From SIG440 sp045586925 (GTDB lineage: Bacteria; Bacillota; Clostridia; Monoglobales; Monoglobaceae), in contig JAZNBG010000011.1 of NCBI GenBank assembly GCA_045586925.1, positions 1 to 64,000 on the forward strand: a stretch of 64,000 nucleotides of DNA, read 5' to 3'. The stretch's first letter is position 1; the number at the start of each line of letters is the position of its first letter. The notes under the pieces were generated by a model, which was given only the letters and a program-made list of their open reading frames with translations, was not told the origin of the DNA and ran no database searches. Position numbers and translations under genes: made by a program. Below are positions 36,645-44,522 of this stretch, one piece after another.

Positions 36645-37617
36645 TTTTGATTTCCTCCAGAACAAAGCACAAGGATTCCACGCCATCCTGAACTGTAGCC
36701 TTTTCGATTGGTTTTTCCTGCTTTGCACAATCGGTAAAATACACAAGCTCGTTGTAATATCCGCCTAAATCAGAGATGTTTCCGCCCTCAAAGCCTTTTC
36801 CTGCTATATCTTTCTTTTCAATCTTGATTTCTTTTGCCTCTTCATTTGTGTACAGCATAAACTTTCCGTTAGCATTTTCCACAACAGCCTTTTCAAATAC
36901 AACCCTGAAGGTTGCTTCAAAGGGGTGAGTTCCGGGTAATCCCCATGTGCCTTCTACGCCAATAACAAAATCATTGTAGCTTAAAAGTGAATTTATGTAT
37001 GAAGATTTTTCACCGATAATGTTTTTAACGGATTTTATATTATTGGGTTTTCCAAATAAAGACAATACATAATCCATATCGTGAATATGCAAATCCTGAG
37101 CTGCACCGCCCGAAAGCTCGTTCTTAAGCAGCCAGTCCTGCCATCCCCAAGTGGGTATCGGGCTTATTCTTCTGAAATTTGCGTTAACAACCTTTCCGTA
37201 AACACCGGATTTCACAATCTTTGAAAGCTCTACATACTCGTCCCAGAAGCGTATTACCTGACCAACCTGTACATTACAGCCTGTTTCGTTTGCCTTTTCA
37301 AGCATTTTTTCACCCTGCTCCTTTGTTAAAGCAACAGGCTTTTCTACAAAAAGATACTTAACCTTATCCATTGCAAGCATAGCATATTCTGCGTGTAAAT
37401 ATGTAGGAAGGCAAATATCAATAACATCTACATCGGCATTTGCAATTAAATCCTTGCCATCGCCGTAAATTGCAGCATTTGTACCAACTGCAAGCTCCTC
37501 TGCCTTTTCTTTTCTTAAATCCGCAAGGGCAACAATCTCTGCGCCTTCTATATTCTTATAGCAGTTTGCGTGCATTGTACCCATAAATCCGCATCCGATT
37601 AAACCTATTTTTAACAT
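36637..37617 (-). CDS. Gfo/Idh/MocA family oxidoreductase
   Basis: 326 residues. The NAD-binding motif is IGLIGCGFMGTMH, the signature is VEKPVALTKEQ and the substrate domain has GGAAQDLHIHDMDYV with the usual Asp/His pair. The two adjacent dehydrogenases may catalyse successive steps or interconvert keto and hydroxy forms, as in inositol-type pathways; that is inference. GGAGG precedes the start, two bases after the isomerase stop, so the genes are co-translated. Confidence 0.9.
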   Translation of the reverse strand: MLKIGLIGCGFMGTMHANCYKNIEGAEIVALADLRKEKAEELAVGTNAAIYGDGKDLIANADVDVIDICLPTYLHAEYAMLAMDKVKYLFVEKPVALTKEQGEKMLEKANETGCNVQVGQVIRFWDEYVELSKIVKSGVYGKVVNANFRRISPIPTWGWQDWLLKNELSGGAAQDLHIHDMDYVLSLFGKPNNIKSVKNIIGEKSSYINSLLSYNDFVIGVEGTWGLPGTHPFEATFRVVFEKAVVENANGKFMLYTNEEAKEIKIEKKDIAGKGFEGGNISDLGGYYNELVYFTDCAKQEKPIEKATVQDGVESLCFVLEEIKNA

Positions 37618-37619
37618 AA

Positions 37620-38459
37620 CTATTTCCTCCCTATTATTTTGTTCATTGCATTTGAAGTGTTATAAATAATTGTTTCAGGATAGTGAGTGTATGGGGGAAT
37701 CATTTCCGCCGTTACCCATCCGTCATAACCGATTTTTTCAAATTCCTTCATAACAGCGGGATAATTCACATCGCCTGAAAGTAAATCTACAAATCCGCAA
37801 AGTCCGCCTGCCTCTGTTCTGTAATCCTTAAAATGAACCTTTTTAATACGTTTATTAAGAACCTTAACCCAATGTTCAGGATAACCGATATATAGAACAT
37901 TGCCCACATCAAAATATGAGCCTACATAATCGCTTCCCACTTTATCAATAAAGTCTGCCATTTCAACAGGCGAAAGCAGGAATTTGTTCCATACATTTTC
38001 CACACCGATAGAAACCTTTAACTGCTCTGCGTATGGTGCCATTTCTTTAAGGGCAGAAAGTGCTCTTTCATAAGCTACATCATATTCAACAATTTCACCG
38101 CCCTGCTCAAAAGCAACATTTACCGCACCGGGAACTACTAAAATTGTATCGCATCCAAGCCAGGAAGCAATCTCCAATTGTTTTTTTGTAATTTCCTTTG
38201 CTTTATTTCTGTTATCCTCGTTTTCAGAAGTATAATTATATGTCCAATAAAGTCCGCTGGCAACGCTGTAAAGTTCAATTCCAACTTCTTCAGCCATTTT
38301 TTTAATAGCCAGAATATCCTCTTTTGTTGACTCCATTGTGACCGCACCGCCTGCATCCAACGCAAGCTCAACGCCGTCAAATCCCGCATCCTTAGCAATT
38401 TCAAAGCATTTTTTCAAATCAGGCTCTGTAAATGACCAAATACTAATACCTTTTTTCAT
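37620..38459 (-). CDS. Sugar phosphate isomerase/epimerase (xylose-isomerase-like barrel)
   Basis: 279 residues of the AP-endonuclease-2/xylose isomerase-like TIM barrel (COG1082). Metal-binding acids are recognisable in GVENVWNKF, GSYFDVGNVLY, KVHFKDYR and WVTAEMIPP. Such enzymes epimerise or isomerise keto-sugars and are regular partners of Gfo/Idh/MocA dehydrogenases. The exact start is uncertain: ATGs at 38465 and 38459 both follow GGATAGG. It is divergent from the AraC gene, with an inverted repeat between. Confidence 0.85.
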   Translation of the reverse strand: MKKGISIWSFTEPDLKKCFEIAKDAGFDGVELALDAGGAVTMESTKEDILAIKKMAEEVGIELYSVASGLYWTYNYTSENEDNRNKAKEITKKQLEIASWLGCDTILVVPGAVNVAFEQGGEIVEYDVAYERALSALKEMAPYAEQLKVSIGVENVWNKFLLSPVEMADFIDKVGSDYVGSYFDVGNVLYIGYPEHWVKVLNKRIKKVHFKDYRTEAGGLCGFVDLLSGDVNYPAVMKEFEKIGYDGWVTAEMIPPYTHYPETIIYNTSNAMNKIIGRK

Positions 38460-38482
38460 AAACATCCTATCCTTTTCATTGA

Positions 38483-38529
38483 AATTTGAGAGAAAATATC
38501 TTGTATATCTCTCAAATTAATGGTATACT
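38483..38529 (+). promoter_or_regulatory. Inverted-repeat operator and promoter between the sugar unit and its AraC regulator
   Basis: AATTTGAGAGA (38483-38493) and TCTCTCAAATT (38508-38518) are perfect 11-base inverted arms. A plus-strand promoter, TTGTAT (38501-38506) and TATACT (38524-38529) with a 17-base spacer, is embedded in the right arm, so binding there should repress or tune the AraC gene while affecting the divergent sugar genes. Confidence 0.55.
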
Positions 38530-38608
38530 AATGAAAAAGATAAGTAAATGTTATTTGTTATCCGAAATGTGCATTTTTGTAAACTAAATTTGCGAAAGGA
38601 GTATAATT

Positions 38609-39505
38609 GTGAAATATAAAGTCAACCGACCTATCTATATTAAACATAAATTATCAAATGTAATTAACATAAGCAAGATTGTTACCATGCACTACTATGA
38701 ATTTGACAAGAATTTCAATTTCCCCGGTGAGAGCCACGATTTTTGGGAAATGGTGTACGTAGACAGCGGAAACATTTTAATAAATGCCGGAAAAAGAGAG
38801 TACACCCTGCGTCCGGGTGAAATTATTTTTCATAAACCAAATGAATTTCATACAATCTCGTCTGACGGAAAGACACCTTCCAATGTTTTTGTAATCTCTT
38901 TTGTAACAACTTCAAAAAGTATGATATACTTTAAAAACAAAAAGGCAACCGTTCCGGCTAATTTAAAGATGTATATAAAAACGCTTATACACGAAGGGAA
39001 AAAGACCTTTGACCTGCCATTTAACGACCCCGAACTACGTGAACTTAAACTTAGCGAAAGCTCTCCGTTTGGAGGACAACAAATAATACGCACCACTTTA
39101 GAACAATTTTTGATTATGTTTATACGCGAACAGGAAGAAAAAGAAAAAAACATCCGTATCTTTCCCGATAAGGAAAGTATGGATAATCATCTGGTAAATG
39201 CCGTAATTACTTTGCTGAATGATAATATTTACGGCAAAATTACCGTGGATGAAATATGCCAAAAACTAAACTACAGCAAAACTTATATTTCAAAAATATT
39301 CAATAAAACCTGCGGTTGCACAATTATTGAATATTATACACAATTAAAAATTACAGAAGCAAAAAAACTTATACGAGAAAACACATATAGTATTACCGAA
39401 ATATCAAATCAGCTTTACTTCAATGATCCGCATTACTTTACCAGAGTGTTCAAAAAGATAACAAATATGTCTCCACGAGATTATCAGCATTCCGTATCAA
39501 AATGA
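38609..39505 (+). CDS. AraC-family transcriptional regulator
   Basis: 298 residues. The N-terminal cupin is visible (ESHDFWEMVYVDSGN, LRPGEIIFHKPNEFHTI), and the C-terminal double helix-turn-helix (about 195-298) has VDEICQKLNYSKTYISKIFNKT and ISNQLYFNDPHYFTRVFKK. The cupin should bind the inducing sugar. Divergent placement implies that it controls the isomerase-dehydrogenase unit at 35625-38459 through the inverted repeat between them. Confidence 0.9.
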   Translation: MKYKVNRPIYIKHKLSNVINISKIVTMHYYEFDKNFNFPGESHDFWEMVYVDSGNILINAGKREYTLRPGEIIFHKPNEFHTISSDGKTPSNVFVISFVTTSKSMIYFKNKKATVPANLKMYIKTLIHEGKKTFDLPFNDPELRELKLSESSPFGGQQIIRTTLEQFLIMFIREQEEKEKNIRIFPDKESMDNHLVNAVITLLNDNIYGKITVDEICQKLNYSKTYISKIFNKTCGCTIIEYYTQLKITEAKKLIRENTYSITEISNQLYFNDPHYFTRVFKKITNMSPRDYQHSVSK

Positions 39506-39507
39506 TG

Positions 39508-39711
39508 TTTTATATTTCTTCATCAAGCCAACACTAATTTAATAAGGACGACATATACATTGGTAAATACATAATATCTTCATCCCTTGCTAAATCTTTT
39601 ATATAAGAAATATATTTATCAGCAAATCAACTTTTCTAAAATTATTGGTAGTAATATATTTATTCACTGCCTGATGCATACCGCCTACAAGCATATACAA
39701 TCTCTGAAATT
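39508..39711 (-). pseudogene. Remnant of an AAA ATPase (AAA_14/DUF4143 type), copy B
   Basis: A direct but shorter copy of 34717-34988, lacking two internal blocks. On the minus strand it again gives LYMLVGGMHQAVNKYI and NNFRKVDL before breaking off. Together the two copies bracket the 4.5-kb block holding the attachment arms, the IS remnant and the sugar/AraC module. Confidence 0.45.
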
Positions 39712-40001
39712 GTCACTCTACTTTCACCATTATAGATAAGTGACATATTTAATCTAAACATCCTCTCACGTAATTCGATTTCATTTATATGCTCATGTGA
39801 TATTAGGGACTAAATTTTTTAAAGCCTTCACCTCAAGGGGAAGGCTTTCATATTTCGACATCTTTCGATACTCATACAAAGCTATATAATACTTTTTTAA
39901 TGAAATTGTATTCATATATTAATTCTTTTAAATGAATATAGTATAATAAACACAGCCAAAGTGTGTGTATTAAAATTATCACATAGCAAAGGAATGGTAT
40001 T
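39712..40001. other. Intergenic region before the serine recombinase
   Basis: No gene is seen. A hairpin AAAGCCTTCACC/GGGGAAGGCTTT (39821-39848) with a T-run on its left could terminate minus-strand transcripts. TATTCAT and ATGAATA form an inverted repeat near 39911-39940, just before a TATAAT-like box. CATACAAA at 39873 resembles a sigma-E -10 box, but the spacing to TCATATT is 18 bases, longer than the usual 13-15. Confidence 0.4.
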
Positions 40002-41693
40002 ATGGATAAAAAATATGCGATATACTCAAGAAAATCAAAATTTACAGGTAAAGGCGAAAGTATAGAAAACCAGATTGAAATGTGTAAAAATGAAATTCTC
40101 CGCAAGGATAATTCTATAACCGAGGACGATATTCTGATATTTGAAGACGAAGGATATTCGGGCAAGAATACCAACAGACCGCAGTTCAAAAAAATGATGC
40201 AGGCTGTGAGAAACAAGGAAATCAAAGAGATTGTATGTTATCGTCTTGACCGTATCAGCCGTAATGTAAGCGATTGTAGTCGTCTAATTGACGAGCTTCA
40301 GGATTATGGTGTCAGCTTTAACTCAATCAGTGAGCATTTTGATACATCCATTCCTATGGGCAGGGCTATGTATAATATCTGCTCCACCTTTGCTCAACTT
40401 GAACGGGAAACAATAGCCGAGAGAATACGTGACAATATGCGTGAGCTTGCAAAGAGTGGCAGATGGCTTGGCGGAGTTACTCCCACCGGATATAAAAGTG
40501 AAGAAATTTTAAAAGAAGTGACCATTGACGGTAAAAAACGAAAAGCCTTTAAGCTTGAAATTGTACCCGAAGAGGCTGAAATCATTAAGCTTATATATTC
40601 TAAATTTATTGAGTTTAACAGCCTGACCAAGGTTGAAACACACCTTATGCAAAACGGTATAAAAACCAAAAACAATAAGACCTTCAACCGTTTTTCAATC
40701 AGGGCAATTCTTACCAACCCCGTTTATATGATTGCAGATGCGGATGCGTGGAAATACTACGAAACACTTGGAACCGAAATCTTTTCATCCGAAAACGATT
40801 TTGACAGCAAGCACGGCATGATGGCATACAACAAAACACTTCAGCGGTCAGGTAAAGCAAATGTAACAAGAGATACTGATGAATGGATAATTGCAGTAGG
40901 CAAGCACCTTGGCATAATTTCAGGTTCGGACTGGATAAAAGCACAAAAGCTCCTGCAACAAAATTCAAAAAAAGCATACCACAAGCCACGAAATCATACC
41001 GCTTTGCTTTCAGGTGTGCTTATCTGCGGTAACTGCGGTGCGTTTATGCGCCCCAAAATGTATAACAGCGAATTTAAAGATGGGGAGAAAAAGTTTGCCT
41101 ATCTTTGCGAAACAAAAGAAAAAAGCAGACAATGTAACTGTGCTATAAAAAATCCAAACGGCAACCTTCTTGACATAGCCGTTTGTGATGAGATTAAAAA
41201 GCTTGCGAAAAATAAAGACAGTTTCATTAAGGAACTCGAATCCGCCAAAAGGAAGATTTTGAGCAAAGACAGTAAATTTAACATACAAAAAGAGTCTCTC
41301 GAAAAGACCATTGCAGAAAAAAAGGGCGAAATCACAACATTGGTTGACAGCATTGCAAAATCGGGAGAATCCATTGCAACTACATATCTTACCGACCGCA
41401 TCAATGAACTTCATAAAGAGCTTGAATCGGCAAACGCACAATTGCAGGAAATAAAGAAGATTACCGAGGAAAATGAGCTTGCCGAAATGGAGTTCGATAT
41501 TCTGGTAACTCTTTTAGAGGACTTTGCCTCCTCCTTTGATACTCTTTCAATTGAGCAAAAACGAACAGCAATCAGAACCTTTGTAAAACGGGTTGTATGG
41601 GATGGTGAAAATGTTCATATGTACCTTTGCGGTAGTGAAGAAAACCTTGATTTGACAAACTTCGATAAGCCATTGGGTAGGGATTGCAAATGA
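40002..41693 (+). CDS. Large serine recombinase, SpoIVCA/skin-type
   Basis: 563 residues. The N-terminal resolvase domain has YSRKS (Ser12 as likely nucleophile), VCYRLDRISRN and STFAQLERETIAERI. A recombinase domain follows (about 155-265, GGVTPTGYKSEE), then a zinc ribbon with CGNCG near 342 and Cys near 367, and a coiled-coil (about 415-500). The gene stops inside AATGA at the exact point where the sigK reading frame begins. In Bacillus subtilis the recombinase SpoIVCA uses an AATGA core to rebuild sigK in the mother cell. This recombinase is therefore a strong candidate for the same job, though a plain integrated element is possible. Confidence 0.88.
   Translation: MDKKYAIYSRKSKFTGKGESIENQIEMCKNEILRKDNSITEDDILIFEDEGYSGKNTNRPQFKKMMQAVRNKEIKEIVCYRLDRISRNVSDCSRLIDELQDYGVSFNSISEHFDTSIPMGRAMYNICSTFAQLERETIAERIRDNMRELAKSGRWLGGVTPTGYKSEEILKEVTIDGKKRKAFKLEIVPEEAEIIKLIYSKFIEFNSLTKVETHLMQNGIKTKNNKTFNRFSIRAILTNPVYMIADADAWKYYETLGTEIFSSENDFDSKHGMMAYNKTLQRSGKANVTRDTDEWIIAVGKHLGIISGSDWIKAQKLLQQNSKKAYHKPRNHTALLSGVLICGNCGAFMRPKMYNSEFKDGEKKFAYLCETKEKSRQCNCAIKNPNGNLLDIAVCDEIKKLAKNKDSFIKELESAKRKILSKDSKFNIQKESLEKTIAEKKGEITTLVDSIAKSGESIATTYLTDRINELHKELESANAQLQEIKKITEENELAEMEFDILVTLLEDFASSFDTLSIEQKRTAIRTFVKRVVWDGENVHMYLCGSEENLDLTNFDKPLGRDCK
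41689..41693 (+). other. Putative recombination core (AATGA) at the sigK junction
   Basis: AATGA holds the recombinase stop codon (TGA) and, in another frame, the Asn-Glu codons of the conserved sigK phrase (I/C)ENEIL. This matches the published core of the B. subtilis skin element in both sequence and place. The partner half-site is not in the window. Confidence 0.6.
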
Positions 41694-42054
41694 AATACTG
41701 ATGCTTATGCGGAGCAACAAGAAATCTCTTGGTGATGTTTCGCTTAATGACCCGATTGGCTGTGACAAAGAAGGTAATCAAATTCTGCTGATGGACATTA
41801 TCGGCACAGATGAAGAAGACGTTATAAAAGAAATCGACCAAAAATCACAAATTAAGAAGCTTTATCGTAATATTGCAACCCGACTTGATGACAGAGAAAG
41901 GGAAATAATCCGAATGCGTTACGGTCTTAATGACGGCAACGAAATGACACAATTTGAAATAGCCGAAATATTGGGGATTTCACGTTCTTATGTTTCAAGA
42001 ATTGAGAAAAAAGCTATAAGTAAACTTAGATATGGAATTTGTGATGAAACATAG
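41689..42054 (+). pseudogene. sigK: 3' part of sigK (mother-cell sporulation sigma factor), 5' part absent
   Basis: The frame opens AAT GAA ATA CTG (NEIL) and runs 121 codons: region 3 and linker KKSLGDVSLNDPIG and DKEGNQILLMDIIG, then region 4 with DDREREIIRMRYGL and the helix-turn-helix TQFEIAEILGISRSYVSRIEKKA. These phrases are SigK rather than SigE or SigG. Region 2, which melts and reads the -10 box, is missing. An internal ATG at 41701 has no ribosome site. The fragment needs fusion to a 5' part to work, by excision of intervening DNA, or else the gene is dead. Confidence 0.85.
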
Positions 42055-42092
42055 GAAAAAGAATTGAGCTTAGGCTCAATTCTTTTTCCTAT
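42051..42092. terminator. Bidirectional terminator between sigK and xerD
   Basis: ATAGGAAAAAGAATTGAGC and its perfect complement enclose TTAG. A-runs on one side and T-runs on the other suit termination in both directions, which fits two convergent genes whose stop codons lie in the arms. Confidence 0.75.
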
Positions 42093-42988
42093 ATGGTTTG
42101 CTTTTTTCTTGCCCTTGGATGAGCATTCTTATAAACATCATTTATATGTTTTTTCACAACACTTGTATAAATCTGGGTTGAAGAAATATCGCTGTGACCC
42201 AGCATTTCCTGCAGTGATTTAAGGTCTGCACCGTTTTCTAAAAGATGCGTTGCAAAAGAGTGTCTAAGCGTGTGTGGAGTAATTTCCTTTTTAATATTTG
42301 CCAGCACTGCATACTGCTTGATTATCTTCCAAAAGCCCTGACGGGTCATTTTTCCTCCGCTGTAATTAACGAAGAGATTGTCAACAGTTTTGCCCTTTAC
42401 AAGCTGAGAACGTGCCGAGTCTATATAATTCTTAACCGCTTTTTTTGCAAGGGAATAAACCGGAATTACCCTCTTCTTCTTACCCTGATTGCAGTTTATG
42501 TAACCGATATCCATATCAACATCAGACATCTTAAGGTCAATCATTTCGGTAACTCTCATACCCGTTGCGTACAAAAGTTCAAGCATCGCCTTATCACGAC
42601 AGCCTTTGGCATCACGGGTATCGGGCTGATTAAGAAGGTCTTCAACCTCCTCACTTGTAAGCACCTCGGGGAGTTTTTTCTTTATTTTAAGTGAATGTAG
42701 ATTTGCTGTTGGGTCTGTTTGTATAACACCTTCATTTTGCATAAAACGATAAAACGAACGGATTGATGCAAGATTTCTTGAAACAGTAGACGCAGACTTG
42801 CCCGCCTTTTGAAGCTTCATAAGATAGTCAAGAACAGCCGTTCCGCTTGTTGATTTCAGATTCAAACCGTTATCTTCTGCATACAAAGCATATTCCTTGA
42901 TATCGCGCTTATAGGAAAGCAGAGTGTTTTGAGAAACACCCTTGGTATTAACTAAAAAATCAAAATATTTTTCAATTAATGATTTCAT
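42089..42988 (-). CDS. xerD: Tyrosine recombinase XerD
   Basis: 299 residues with a SAM-like N-domain (EKYFDFLVNTKGVSQNTL) and a catalytic domain bearing the full set: Arg in ATGMRVTE, His-x-x-Arg in HTLRHSFATH, His in LGHSDISST and the nucleophile in QIYTSV. It should resolve chromosome dimers at dif with a partner. The ATG at 42988 with GGAGG is preferred to the TTG at 42997. The neighbour spoIIM upstream matches the xerD-spoIIM order seen in Firmicutes, which supports a housekeeping role rather than a mobile integrase. Confidence 0.85.
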   Translation of the reverse strand: MKSLIEKYFDFLVNTKGVSQNTLLSYKRDIKEYALYAEDNGLNLKSTSGTAVLDYLMKLQKAGKSASTVSRNLASIRSFYRFMQNEGVIQTDPTANLHSLKIKKKLPEVLTSEEVEDLLNQPDTRDAKGCRDKAMLELLYATGMRVTEMIDLKMSDVDMDIGYINCNQGKKKRVIPVYSLAKKAVKNYIDSARSQLVKGKTVDNLFVNYSGGKMTRQGFWKIIKQYAVLANIKKEITPHTLRHSFATHLLENGADLKSLQEMLGHSDISSTQIYTSVVKKHINDVYKNAHPRARKKQTI

Positions 42989-43002
42989 TTTAATCAATCC
43001 TC

Positions 43003-43644
43003 CTACTTACACAATAACGAACAAATCGGTCTTAAAACCGCAGGAACAACAAATGCATCAATCAAACTGCTTGTTACAAAAACTATTGCAACAGCCACAA
43101 TACACAGAAGATTTCTTAAATACAGTTCTTTTTGTGCATAAAATCCTTGCCCTTTTTGTCTTAATTTACGAAAAGAAATTGCCGAATTAATATTAATTAC
43201 CGAATAACATAAAAGTGTTGGCAACATTATAAGTATCTGCGGAATTACGGCAACAAGAGCAAATAAAATTCCCTTGCCCCGATATAGCTGAATCAGTATA
43301 AATGCTGTATAAGATAATTTATAGCCTTTTACACCTAAGTGAAATAACCCAAAGGGTATAAGCCATATCCAAAGACCTGAAACCCACATAAACAACAGCA
43401 ATTTTATGTTGTTGTAAAGAGAAAACCTGAAAACTTCACCGTGGCTTACCGATTGGATACCGTACGCCGAGGTGAAATTGTTTATGTAAGAGCCTAAAGC
43501 ATTAAACTTTTCGTCAGTCAGCGATGCCGCCGATAAAGAACCGATTACCGTTCCTGAAATCAGACACAATGCAGCAACCAAAAACTGCAGTCTGTTTCGG
43601 GTAACGTAATCGGTAAATGTTTTTAAAAACCCATATTTTTTCAT
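43003..43644 (-). CDS. spoIIM: Stage II sporulation protein M
   Basis: 213 residues with about five membrane helices (AALCLISGTVIGSL, LLLFMWVSGLWIWLIPFGLFHLGVKG, and a C-terminal pair). SpoIIM works with SpoIID and SpoIIP in septal peptidoglycan remodelling during engulfment, in the mother-cell membrane. The phrase NNIKLLLFMWVSG is typical of the family. GGAGGAAAAGG precedes the start. It is direct support for the organism being able to sporulate. Confidence 0.85.
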   Translation of the reverse strand: MKKYGFLKTFTDYVTRNRLQFLVAALCLISGTVIGSLSAASLTDEKFNALGSYINNFTSAYGIQSVSHGEVFRFSLYNNIKLLLFMWVSGLWIWLIPFGLFHLGVKGYKLSYTAFILIQLYRGKGILFALVAVIPQILIMLPTLLCYSVININSAISFRKLRQKGQGFYAQKELYLRNLLCIVAVAIVFVTSSLIDAFVVPAVLRPICSLLCK

Positions 43645-43709
43645 AGCCTTTTCCTCCTGTATAAATGTTTTTATACATAGATATGAGACAAGCTATAAAA
43701 ATATGAAAA

Positions 43710-44507
43710 TTATTCTTTTGACATTTCATCAGCTTTTTTAACGCAAGCGTCAATTGCCCGGTTAACCGATGTATTAAATCCCGACCTCTCAAGTTCGCAA
43801 ACAGCCGCTATTGTTGTGCCGCCGGGTGAGCACACCGCATCCTTTAAAACCTGAGGATGCTCGCCTGTTTCAAGTACCATTTTTGCAGACCCTTCCACCG
43901 CTTTTGCCGCAAGACGCAAAGAGATATCTTTGGGTATTCCGTATTTAACACCACTGTCAGCCATAGCATCAATCAGCATATAAACATACGCCGGACTGCT
44001 GCCGTGAAGGGCTGTTGCCGCATTGATGTATTTTTCTTCAAGAACAACAACCTCGCCCACGCCCGAAAGAACATTTTCAGCCATTTCAAGCTCGGCTTTG
44101 GTAATATTTTTATTGGGAGTAATCACCGTCATACCGCAATTTACCTTTGCAGGTGTATTAGGCATTGCACGGATAATTTTAGCATCACGACCAAGTATAC
44201 TCTCGATAGTATCAAGGGTGACACCTGCCGCAATAGAAATAAAAATCTTATCACGTGTAAAAGCCTTTGCTTCCTGAAGAACAAGAGGCAAAATATTGGG
44301 CTTTACTGCAAAAATCACTATGTCGCTGTGCTTTAAAACCTCGGTATTATCCTCAGTTGTAAACACGCCCTTTGCCTGCCACCTTGTAAGACAGGCGGAA
44401 TTTTTGTCGCTTATTGATAATTCGTCAGGTCTGATAATTTCTGATGCTATAAGCCCGCCTGATAGGGCAGATGACATATTTCCTGCGCCGATAATACCGA
44501 TATTCAC
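43710..44507 (-). CDS. proC: Pyrroline-5-carboxylate reductase
   Basis: 265 residues. The Rossmann motif is IGIIGAGNMSSALSGG, AMPNTPAKV and the C-terminal signature LKDAVCSPGGTTIAAVCELE are those of ProC. It reduces pyrroline-5-carboxylate to proline with NAD(P)H in the cytoplasm. It lies 15 bases downstream of the aminotransferase gene on the same strand, so the two are probably co-transcribed. Length is normal. Confidence 0.95.
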   Translation of the reverse strand: MNIGIIGAGNMSSALSGGLIASEIIRPDELSISDKNSACLTRWQAKGVFTTEDNTEVLKHSDIVIFAVKPNILPLVLQEAKAFTRDKIFISIAAGVTLDTIESILGRDAKIIRAMPNTPAKVNCGMTVITPNKNITKAELEMAENVLSGVGEVVVLEEKYINAATALHGSSPAYVYMLIDAMADSGVKYGIPKDISLRLAAKAVEGSAKMVLETGEHPQVLKDAVCSPGGTTIAAVCELERSGFNTSVNRAIDACVKKADEMSKE

Positions 44508-44522
44508 AGCAATTCTCCTTTT

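Noticed and set aside
39848..39880. Sigma-E promoter (TCATATT and CATACAAA) before the serine recombinase, as expected for a mother-cell gene
   Set aside because: The spacing is 18 bases, longer than the usual 13-15, and there is one mismatch in the -10 box; only weak support.
41701..42054. Separate small sigma-factor gene starting at the ATG at 41701
   Set aside because: The homology begins upstream of that ATG at the AATGA core, there is no ribosome site, and region 2 is missing; a sigK 3' part is the better reading.
42089..42988. Integrase of the element that left the tRNA-Leu attachment scars
   Set aside because: The protein is XerD-like, sits beside spoIIM in a conserved chromosomal order, and lies beyond the sigK junction, 7 kb from the scars.
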